Below are positions 11,761-17,941 of a stretch of DNA of 23,667 nt, in pieces. Origin of the DNA: a virus; IMG/VR virus record IMGVR_UViG_3300042564_001094, positions 1 through 23,667 of that record; one strand, written 5' to 3'. The position numbers and the translations under genes were made by a program. How positions within the stretch are numbered: position 1 is the first letter of the stretch; every line of letters begins with the position of its first letter. The notes beneath the pieces were generated by a model. The model was not told the DNA's origin. It searched no databases and worked only from the letters and a program-made list of their open reading frames with translations.

Positions 11761-11932
11761 ATTATGTACTATACCCCCTTAATACAATTTTTAACCTTGT
11801 ATCTTGAGAGCACAACCGGCACTGCATTGTTTGTTCCACAGCATTCCCACCATAACCTATCTACACCACTACTATCTATCTGAATAGTTAGTGTGAGGTA
11901 CAGTAATTATTTATGAGAATATATTTATTTAA

Positions 11933-11958
11933 GCATTGAGTAATAAATAGTAGCCTTC
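11933..11958 (-). repeat. Imperfect direct repeat, copy 2
   Basis: GCATTGAGTAATAAATAGTA with following bases is the second copy of the motif at 11735, about 200 bp away in the same orientation. A conserved leader or promoter motif is possible. Confidence 0.6.
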
Positions 11959-12155
11959 TATTTCTAGCTGCCAGGGGGTAGCCACCTTTTGGTGTAGGAC
12001 CGGGGTGCTGTGTGGGGGGAATCAACCACACCCCCATACATAAAACAATTCCCATATACGTGGTAGGGGGTATTAGAGTGAACCCCATGTACGGGGGGAT
12101 ACTTGTTGGTAAAATGTTAGTGGGGGTAAATATATAAAGTGTAATCTTGTATATT

Positions 12156-12284
12156 ATGCCAGAGAATGAAGAAGTTAAGGATGATAGTAAACCAGGCACT
12201 AGTTGTATTAGGTGTGGTAAACCTATGGATCCCAGAGATCCCTGTGATTGTAATGAGCTGGTATATGTGTATTGGGAAATGTAA
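12156..12284 (+). CDS. Zinc-ribbon-like miniprotein, first gene of rightward operon
   Basis: The ATG at 12156 opens a 42-codon frame ending TAA. The product MPENEEVKDDSKPGTSC is followed by IRCGKPMDPRDPCDCNELVY. The four cysteines (CIRC...CDC) about 13 residues apart form a small zinc-knuckle pattern, after an acidic disordered N-terminus. Below ordinary length limits, it is supported by the cysteine spacing, the operon-leading position and the 5-nt gap to the next gene. The role is unknown; short zinc proteins at the head of phage operons are often regulators. Confidence 0.6.
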   Translation: MPENEEVKDDSKPGTSCIRCGKPMDPRDPCDCNELVYVYWEM

Positions 12285-12289
12285 TTATT

Positions 12290-12535
12290 ATGGAAGAAAA
12301 TAAAGAATTGCTTACACCTGAAGAGGTAAAAGAGCGCAAAGAAAAGTTGACTCAGTACTATACTGAGCAAGTAGAGTTTTTAACTGTACAGTTAAGGTAT
12401 GAAACGTTAGTTACTGACATTGAGGAACAGAGAGCTAAGCGCTTACAGTTTCAGGTGATGGTAGCTAATATGTTGGCTCCAGATGATGAACCTGAAGAAG
12501 AGGTTGAACAACCCAGAACACTTAAGAGGTCATGA
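12290..12535 (+). CDS. Helical acidic protein
   Basis: I take the ATG at 12290 (MEENKELLTPEEVKERKEKL, 81 aa); an in-frame TTG at 12272 would overlap the upstream gene. It is almost entirely helical and charged, probably a coiled coil over residues 10-62 (KERKEKLTQYYTEQVEFLTV, ETLVTDIEEQRAKRLQFQVM), with an acidic tail DDEPEEEVEQ and a basic end TLKRS. No family was recognised. The stop overlaps the next start by 4 nt (ATGA). Confidence 0.65.
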   Translation: MEENKELLTPEEVKERKEKLTQYYTEQVEFLTVQLRYETLVTDIEEQRAKRLQFQVMVANMLAPDDEPEEEVEQPRTLKRS

Positions 12536-12900
12536 TTGTAAATCAAGTTAGTAAGAAGGTTAAGATGAGTAAGGGGGATATTGTAAAGTATCAGCTCCTC
12601 ACACATTGTTATCTAGAAAGGATTACTGTTAGTAATGCTGATCTGGATTGTCTTACTATGCTTGCATTTAACGGGGAGATTGAGCTTACCGAGTTTTGTA
12701 ATTATGCATCAGATGAGGGGATATTTAAAACCCCTCAGTCTGTACGTAATGCGGTTATTAAGTTTGAACGTAAAGGGATGATTGAAAAGAATGGTAAGGG
12801 TAGGAAGATGATTAAGTTAGCCCCGGTCCTTAATGTGCAAGCAAAGGGTAATGTTTTATTAGATTATAAATTTGTAAGTCTTGAATCCGAAGAAGTATAA
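12532..12900 (+). CDS. Winged-helix-like protein
   Basis: A 122-aa protein. Residues 10-45 contain helices (SKGDIVKYQLLTHCYLERI, NADLDCLTMLAF), and residues 48-98 follow a winged-helix order: EIELTEFCNYASDEGIFKT, then PQSVRNAVIKFERKGMIEKN as the recognition helix, then GKGRKMIKLAP as a basic wing. This suggests DNA binding, perhaps a regulator of the packaging/head operon or a small-terminase-like role, but no DNA target is visible. The start overlaps the upstream gene by 4 nt and the end overlaps the next gene by 20 nt. Confidence 0.6.
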   Translation: MIVNQVSKKVKMSKGDIVKYQLLTHCYLERITVSNADLDCLTMLAFNGEIELTEFCNYASDEGIFKTPQSVRNAVIKFERKGMIEKNGKGRKMIKLAPVLNVQAKGNVLLDYKFVSLESEEV

Positions 12901-13264
12901 AGATATTTTAAAAGAGACATCTGTAGAGCTAGACATGGAACAAAAGGTTGTTAAAGCAGTGACGGACTTTTACTGGGATAAAGCTAGGAAGTCTCTCTCT
13001 TCTTTAGAGGATCCCCATGTGTTTATAGATGGTCTTGGTACGTTTAATATTAAGTGGGATATTCTTCAGACTAATATCCGGAGGTATTCTGAGTATTTAG
13101 AGAATAGAGAGAACTTAATTTTTTCTAGGTATCATGTGTACCGGAGTACAGTAGATAAACTAGAGAAGATGCAAAGCTTAGAAATCAAAATGAAAGAAGA
13201 GTATGAGAAAAAGAAAGATCATAGAAAAAATAAAAAACAACAAACTGACAACTCTGTGGAATAA
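12881..13264 (+). CDS. HU/IHF-like DNA-bending protein
   Basis: A 127-aa protein. Residues 4-40 give the two N-terminal helices of the HU/IHF fold (KKYKDILKETSVELDMEQKV, VKAVTDFYWDKARKSL), and HVFIDGLGTFNIK at 46-58 is the first strand with the family's G-x-GTF signature (G51, G53, T54, F55). The long DNA-binding beta arm of HU is not evident; instead a helical and very basic tail follows (KKKDHRKNKKQQ). The start is TTG at 12881, chosen because helix 1 would be lost from the next ATG (12935). HU/IHF-like proteins are reported in crAss-like phages near the packaging genes and could help DNA condensation or packaging. It overlaps both neighbours. Confidence 0.6.
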   Translation: MNPKKYKDILKETSVELDMEQKVVKAVTDFYWDKARKSLSSLEDPHVFIDGLGTFNIKWDILQTNIRRYSEYLENRENLIFSRYHVYRSTVDKLEKMQSLEIKMKEEYEKKKDHRKNKKQQTDNSVE

Positions 13265-13538
13265 CAAGTCTTTGATACTAGAGGGTATTAAGAATTATTT
13301 GTTTACCACGGATACTATTGAACAGATTGCTCTTGAGCGCAATACCATTTGTTTGGCTTGTCCTAACTTTGACCTTACTGGTGTAGATTGTTTAGCACCG
13401 GGTACACAGCCTTGTTGCTCTGCATGTGGGTGCTCGTTAAAATTTAAGACCCGGAGTTTATCCTCTGAGTGTCCTGTACAAAAATGGCCTGCTCTACTTA
13501 CCCAAGAAGAGGAGGATGATTTATTATCTAAACTATGA
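13203..13538 (+). CDS. Cysteine-rich zinc-binding protein
   Basis: A 111-aa protein with seven or eight cysteines between residues 50 and 90: CLAC at 50-53, C63, CCSAC at 71-75, C77 and C90, enough for two zinc sites. The N-terminus is basic and helical (MRKRKIIEKIKNNKL) and the end acidic (TQEEEDDLLSKL). The start overlaps the HU-like gene by 62 nt, unusually much; no better ATG exists downstream, although a TTG at 13272 is in frame. No enzyme motif was seen. It probably binds nucleic acid or protein; a role next to the nuclease and terminase is inferred from position only. Confidence 0.65.
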   Translation: MRKRKIIEKIKNNKLTTLWNNKSLILEGIKNYLFTTDTIEQIALERNTICLACPNFDLTGVDCLAPGTQPCCSACGCSLKFKTRSLSSECPVQKWPALLTQEEEDDLLSKL

Positions 13539-14347
13539 GTGTAATATTTAAATCCCAGAATCATAAATATGAGTCGGTAGATACTGATGGTATAGAGTGG
13601 ACTTCAGTGACCTCTTTTATATCTAAGTATAAGAAACCATTTGATGCTCAAGCTGTAGCGGAGAAATCTGCTAAGTCTAAGAAGTCTAAGTGGTATGGTA
13701 TGTCTGTAGAGGATATATTACAAGCATGGTCTAATGAATCTAATAGAGCTATTGACCAGGGTAACTGGTATCACAATCAGCGTGAAGCAGATCTGTTACA
13801 ACTCAATACTATTGAAAGACATGGTTGCATCCTCCCTATTATCAGGCCATTAGTTACTGATGATGTAAAGTATGCTCCTGTACAGAAGCTTGTAGAGGGT
13901 ATGTACCCGGAGCATTTTGTATACTTGAAGTCTGCTGGTATATGTGGTCAATCAGATCTTGTAGAGGTAGCAAAAGGTTATGTAAATATCACAGACTATA
14001 AGACTAACAAAGAGATTAAGAAAGAATCCTATGTAAATTGGGAGGGTGTTAGTCAGAAGATGTCACCACCTGTAAGTCACTTAGATGATTGTAATTTCTG
14101 GCATTATGCACTACAGTTGTCTACATATATGTATATTATATTGAAGCACAACCCTAAACTAAAGCCCGGAAAGATAACAATACACCACGTATTGTTCTAT
14201 ACAGATGGTACAGATAAGTTTGGAAACCCTATTACTAAGCTAGATGATCAGGGAGAACCTTTAGTTAAAAAGATTGTGCCTTATGACTTACCTTATCTTA
14301 AGGCAGAAGTGATAAACCTAATTAAACATAAACAAGATGCTCATTAA
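13535..14347 (+). CDS. PD-(D/E)XK superfamily nuclease
   Basis: A 270-aa protein. Residues 137-158 carry the signature: GQSDLVEVAKGYVNITDYKT, with D141 and D154-x-K156 as the metal-binding and catalytic residues, and QLSTYMYI from residue 194 matches the QxxxY motif of RecB/Cas4-type nucleases. The N-terminal part (WTSVTSFISKYKKPFD) also fits this group, where a Glu or His further back completes the site. These enzymes are exonucleases or endonucleases on DNA ends; crAss-like phages carry one in the packaging region. It is in the operon just upstream of the terminase, with ATGA coupling to its upstream gene and an 11-nt overlap with the next. Recombination or genome trimming roles are possible. 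Confidence 0.8.
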   Translation: MSVIFKSQNHKYESVDTDGIEWTSVTSFISKYKKPFDAQAVAEKSAKSKKSKWYGMSVEDILQAWSNESNRAIDQGNWYHNQREADLLQLNTIERHGCILPIIRPLVTDDVKYAPVQKLVEGMYPEHFVYLKSAGICGQSDLVEVAKGYVNITDYKTNKEIKKESYVNWEGVSQKMSPPVSHLDDCNFWHYALQLSTYMYIILKHNPKLKPGKITIHHVLFYTDGTDKFGNPITKLDDQGEPLVKKIVPYDLPYLKAEVINLIKHKQDAH

Positions 14348-14852
14348 ACTATTTGATATAGTTAATAATAAGGTGGTGCCAACAGAGCACTGCTATACAA
14401 TCTCCTCTCTTAATGATATAATGACGGAATATCCGGATGATTATTTAAAAGTATATACATACTTATTCTATATGACTTGTCCTAATCCAGATCTTAACCC
14501 TTTCTTTAATGTTCCTGAACATGAGAAGGAAGAGATTATTATGTCTGAGATTGATATGGATATTTCTACTGAGGATGAACTTGTTATCCGGGGTATGAAT
14601 ACTTGTAAGAAATTATATGAGACTCCTACGTACAGAACGTATGTGGGTATCAAGTCTATGCTGGATAGACTAGCCCATTATATGGAGACTACAGAGATTC
14701 AGCATGGTAGAGATGGTAACATCACGGCTTTAGTGAATGCTGCTGCTAAGTTTGAGCAGATCAGACAATCATTTAAGGGAGCATATAAAGATTTAGCTGA
14801 AGAACAGCAAAGTCAGGTAAGAGGAAATATAGGATTAGCATACGATCAATAA
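14337..14852 (+). CDS. Hypothetical 171-aa protein upstream of terminase
   Basis: The protein starts MLIKLFDIVNNKVVPTEHCY. Its N-terminal 60 residues are mixed (NDIMTEYPDDYLKVYTYLFY) and the remainder is helical (TEDELVIRGMNTCKKLYETP, GIKSMLDRLAHYMETTEIQH, LVNAAAKFEQIRQSFKGAYK). It appears in the same position in crAss-like genomes as I remember them, but with no assigned function. Being helical and two genes before TerL, it is a possible small terminase subunit; no helix-turn-helix is obvious, so this stays a guess. It overlaps the nuclease gene by 11 nt. Confidence 0.65.
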   Translation: MLIKLFDIVNNKVVPTEHCYTISSLNDIMTEYPDDYLKVYTYLFYMTCPNPDLNPFFNVPEHEKEEIIMSEIDMDISTEDELVIRGMNTCKKLYETPTYRTYVGIKSMLDRLAHYMETTEIQHGRDGNITALVNAAAKFEQIRQSFKGAYKDLAEEQQSQVRGNIGLAYDQ

Positions 14853-14853
14853 T

Positions 14854-15060
14854 ATGGAACATAGTTTATACGGATGGTTGTTTACATACAACACCTACAC
14901 AAAAAACTGGAGTGCTTTTAAGTCAGAGGATAAAGAAGCATATTTTAATAATGCAGAGTGCCCGTCTAAGATTACATCTAAGACAATTGATACATTATTA
15001 TATATGATTCTTAAGACTGATGGAAAGCCAGAAGAATTTGATAGTTTAGTAGATGAGTGA
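14854..15060 (+). CDS. Hypothetical 68-aa protein
   Basis: The protein starts MEHSLYGWLFTYNTYTKNWS, an aromatic N-terminus with an apparent pair of strands (YGWLFTYN and WSAFK), followed by two helices (KEAYFNNAECP, SKTIDTLLYMILKTDG). It looks like a small conserved protein adjoining crAss-like terminases. The start is 2 nt after the upstream stop and the end overlaps the TerL start by 8 nt, so it is translated together with TerL. Confidence 0.65.
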   Translation: MEHSLYGWLFTYNTYTKNWSAFKSEDKEAYFNNAECPSKITSKTIDTLLYMILKTDGKPEEFDSLVDE

Positions 15061-17245
15061 ATTAATAGAGATACCAACCTGGGATAATGGTGAATGGACA
15101 GTTAGTACCTTCTCTTCTCCAGAGGAGTGGAGAGAGTATGTCTTGACATTATTTAAAGAGCCGGGTCAGTATAACTTTAATGAAACAGCTCTACTGTTTA
15201 ACAAAGAAGCCACTAATTTTAACAAGTTTGGCTTTTATACAGTTGCCCCATTTAAGTCTAAAGATTATATCTATTACTGGAATGATCAGAAAAACAAATG
15301 CAGAAAAGGTGTATTGTATAAAGACAAAGCAAATGTCTGGTACTTAACCAGGGATTACTACATGTGGTTAAACTTCCTACCTATTTATGATAAAGAGGAG
15401 AAGAAGTTTGGATTTGCTAAAGTCCGGGATGCTCAGTACCACATGGCTCTGTACGAGATCTTGGCTGAACTATACTACAAACACGTAGCTATTCTTAAGA
15501 AACGTCAGATTGCATCATCATACTTTCATGCTGGTAAACTAATTAACTCATTATGGTTTGAAGAGGGTGTTACCCTTAAGATAGGGGCATCACTTAAAGA
15601 TTATATAAATGATAAGGGTACATGGAAGTTCTTAGATGAGTATGCATCGTTTCTGAATGAGCATACAGCCTGGTACAGACCTATGAACCCGGATAAAGTA
15701 ATGCTATGGCAGCAAAAGATTGAGGTAAGAAAAGGTAATAAGAAAACTGAGGTAGGATTAAAGGGTACTATACAAGGTATGTCATTTGAGAAATCTGCAA
15801 CAGCGGGTGTGGGTGGTCCTTGTCAGTACTTCTTCCATGAGGAAGCAGGTATTGCTCCTAAGATGGGGGAGACATATGAATACTTACGTCCTGCATTACA
15901 ATCTGGTATGGTAACTACCGGGGTATTTATTGCAGCAGGATCTGTCGGTGATCTTGATCAGTGTGAACCACTAAAGAACTTAATCATGAACCCAGAGGCT
16001 AATGATATCTTTGCTGTAGAAACTAATCTACTAGATGGTAAAGGAACTATTGGTACAGCTGGATTGTTTATTCCTGAGCAATGGTCAATGATGCCATACG
16101 TAGATAAGTATGGTAACTCATTGGTAGACAGTGCTTTAGAAGCTATCAAAGAAGAGAGGATTAAGTGGAAGAAAGAGATTGAGCCGGACAAGTATCAGTT
16201 ACGTATTTCTCAGAAGCCTACAAATATTGAAGAGGCATTTGCATTTAGGAGGGAGTCTGTATTTGCAGTGCATTTGTTAGCTGCACAGTTAAGGAGGATT
16301 GAAGACAAAGAATATCCTTATGAGTTATTAGAGTTGTATAGAGATGAACACAGTAACTTAACTGTTAAAGACTCTAACAAATTACCTATTAATGAATTCC
16401 CTATCTCTAAAAAGACAGAGGATAAAACAGGTTGTTTGGTCGTGTGGGAAAGACCTAAAAAAGATCCTACATTTGGAATGTATTATGCAAGTATTGACCC
16501 GGTTTCTGAAGGAAAGACTACTACCTCTGATTCTCTTTGTTCCATTTTTGTTTATAAAGCTCCTGTTGAAGTATCTAGAGAAGAGGGTGGAGAGCAGAAA
16601 ACGCATATAGAACAGGATAAGATTGTAGCAGCATGGTGTGGACGTTTTGATGATATCAAGAAAACACATGAAAGATTAGAGTTAATTATTGAGTGGTATA
16701 ATGCCTGGACATTAGTGGAGAATAACGTATCCCTATTTATTCAGTACATGATCTCTCAGAGAAAACAGAGATACTTAGTTACTAAAGACCAAATCTTATT
16801 CTTAAAAGATATTGGTAGTAATGCTAGTGTATATCAGCAATATGGATGGAGGAACACTGGTACATTATTTAAAGCACATTTATTATCTTATGCTATTGAG
16901 TTTCTTAGAGAGGAAACAGACCATGATTATAAGACAGATGGTACAGTTGTAAGGACTACATATGGTGTATCTAGAATACCAGATCCTATGCTGATCAAAG
17001 AGATGTTGGCATATAGAGAGGGATTAAACGTGGATAGACTTGTAGCATTTACAGCTCTAGTAGCCTTTGCAAAAATCCAACAATCAAACCGTGGATATTT
17101 AAAACGTAGAGAACTAAACCCTGAAAGTTTGGATAAGTCAAAAGATTTATATAAATTAAAAGTAGGGGCTTTTAGGCATATTGGAAAAAGCGGGTCTTCT
17201 AGCGGTATGCAAAGGCCAAAACAGGCATTTAAAAATTTAAAATAA
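15053..17245 (+). CDS. terL: Terminase large subunit
   Basis: A 730-aa protein, the packaging motor of the phage. Around residues 148-160 the stretch AILKKRQIASSYFHAGK stands where the ATPase P-loop of TerL lies, in a degenerate form without the usual GxGK(S/T). Around 258-266 QYFFHEEAG matches Walker B with the catalytic Glu. The nuclease domain follows: YYASIDP (D near 481), the acidic TLVENN, and NVDRLVAFTALVAFA (D near 660), the three metal-binding positions of the RNase H-like fold. It is longer than many TerL proteins (about 450-600 aa) but in range for crAss-like phages. It drives DNA into the prohead with ATP and cuts the concatemer, docking on the portal encoded downstream. The stop TAATG overlaps the next small ORF. 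Confidence 0.9.
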   Translation: MSELIEIPTWDNGEWTVSTFSSPEEWREYVLTLFKEPGQYNFNETALLFNKEATNFNKFGFYTVAPFKSKDYIYYWNDQKNKCRKGVLYKDKANVWYLTRDYYMWLNFLPIYDKEEKKFGFAKVRDAQYHMALYEILAELYYKHVAILKKRQIASSYFHAGKLINSLWFEEGVTLKIGASLKDYINDKGTWKFLDEYASFLNEHTAWYRPMNPDKVMLWQQKIEVRKGNKKTEVGLKGTIQGMSFEKSATAGVGGPCQYFFHEEAGIAPKMGETYEYLRPALQSGMVTTGVFIAAGSVGDLDQCEPLKNLIMNPEANDIFAVETNLLDGKGTIGTAGLFIPEQWSMMPYVDKYGNSLVDSALEAIKEERIKWKKEIEPDKYQLRISQKPTNIEEAFAFRRESVFAVHLLAAQLRRIEDKEYPYELLELYRDEHSNLTVKDSNKLPINEFPISKKTEDKTGCLVVWERPKKDPTFGMYYASIDPVSEGKTTTSDSLCSIFVYKAPVEVSREEGGEQKTHIEQDKIVAAWCGRFDDIKKTHERLELIIEWYNAWTLVENNVSLFIQYMISQRKQRYLVTKDQILFLKDIGSNASVYQQYGWRNTGTLFKAHLLSYAIEFLREETDHDYKTDGTVVRTTYGVSRIPDPMLIKEMLAYREGLNVDRLVAFTALVAFAKIQQSNRGYLKRRELNPESLDKSKDLYKLKVGAFRHIGKSGSSSGMQRPKQAFKNLK

Positions 17246-17406
17246 TGAACTGGTGCATAAGTACAACAGCAATGGAAAATGTTACAGTTAATATAACATA
17301 TATCAGTTACTATTCTGATGAAGATGAGGAAACTGTAGACATTAATATGAATGAATTATTAGAACAACCTAACACAACAATTACAGACTATGGCTTATCT
17401 TTATAG
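17245..17406 (+). CDS. Small acidic ORF between TerL and a homing endonuclease gene
   Basis: The ATG overlapping the TerL stop (TAATG) opens a 53-codon frame: MNWCISTTAMENVTVNITYI, then SYYSDEDEETVDINMNELLE, ending DYGLSL with TAG. It is beta-prone, then acidic. It runs 17 nt into the GIY-YIG gene. The TAATG coupling argues that it is translated, but its natural 3' end may have been lost when the endonuclease gene entered. No function is known. Confidence 0.5.
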   Translation: MNWCISTTAMENVTVNITYISYYSDEDEETVDINMNELLEQPNTTITDYGLSL

Positions 17407-17932
17407 GCATATTAGATTAGATAAAAATGAACCCTTTTATATTGGTATCGGTAGTGATGAAAAATATAAAAGAGCTAATTCTGTCAATCCTAGAACAAAA
17501 TATTGGAAAAATATTATTTCTAAAACGGAATATAGGGTTGACATAGTTATGGATAATTTAAGTTGGGAAGAAGCTTGTGAGAAAGAAAAAGAATTTATAG
17601 CATTATATAAAAGAAAATCTGATGGAGGAATTCTTTGTAATCTAACTCTTGGTGGTGAAGGTGTATATGGTAGAATTTTATCACAAGAAACTAAAAATAA
17701 AATCTCTGAAAAAATATCTGGTGTAAACCACGGTATGTATGGAAAATCTCATACAGAAGCTGCAAAAAATAAAATTATGGAAACAGCTTCAAAAAGAGTA
17801 ATTAATACAAAAACTAATGAGATATTTACATCTATAAAAAATGCTGCTATCAGTATGAATATGAGACCTAATACATTAACAAGAAAACTTTCTGGTATTA
17901 GAAATAATGATACAGTATTTAAATTAATTTAA
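17390..17932 (+). CDS. GIY-YIG homing endonuclease with NUMOD repeats
   Basis: A 180-aa protein. Residues 3-19 give the GIY-YIG pair as YLY...YIGIG, followed by a downstream Arg, an acidic helix (EEACEKEKEFIALY) and the closing CNLTLGGEG motif typical of the family. Residues 96-130 contain NUMOD3-like repeats (LSQETKNKISEKISG, GMYGKSHTEAAKNK), and the end is a NUMOD1-like helix-turn-helix (KNAAISMNMRPNTLTRKLSG), which bind the target DNA. Freestanding homing endonucleases cut phage genomes lacking the gene and spread into them. It lies between the terminase and portal genes, is visibly richer in A/T than both, and is not flanked by a recognisable intron. Confidence 0.9.
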   Translation: MAYLYRHIRLDKNEPFYIGIGSDEKYKRANSVNPRTKYWKNIISKTEYRVDIVMDNLSWEEACEKEKEFIALYKRKSDGGILCNLTLGGEGVYGRILSQETKNKISEKISGVNHGMYGKSHTEAAKNKIMETASKRVINTKTNEIFTSIKNAAISMNMRPNTLTRKLSGIRNNDTVFKLI

Positions 17933-17941
17933 AAAAAGAAA

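Larger units (their letters stand above)
11701..12155. promoter_or_regulatory. Divergent intergenic control region
   Basis: These 455 nt separate the two oppositely transcribed arms, and no convincing gene is seen. Two copies of an imperfect motif GCATTGAGTAA...AGTAGCC lie at 11735-11760 and 11933-11958. Six G-tracts of 4-6 G lie on the plus strand at 11974, 12002, 12014, 12066, 12093 and 12122, five of them as GGGGGTA or GGGGGGA. A hairpin GTGTGG/CCACAC lies at about 12012-12030. TAATCTTG at 12142-12149, just before the first plus-strand gene, is one mismatch from TAnnTTTG. Promoters for both arms must lie here or be read by the phage's own polymerase; an origin is possible but not shown. 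Confidence 0.6.

Noticed and set aside
11769-11908. Minus-strand frame without ATG encoding a protein-like ECCGTNNAVPVV stretch
   Set aside because: The stretch looks protein-like, but the frame has no ATG, GTG or TTG before that segment, so a gene cannot be supported; it may be chance or a decayed gene.
11888-12370. 160-aa open frame on the minus strand across the divergent region
   Set aside because: It runs antisense through the 42-aa zinc ORF and the start of the next gene, has a Pro/Thr/Ile low-complexity composition made by the G-tracts, and no coupling or motif.
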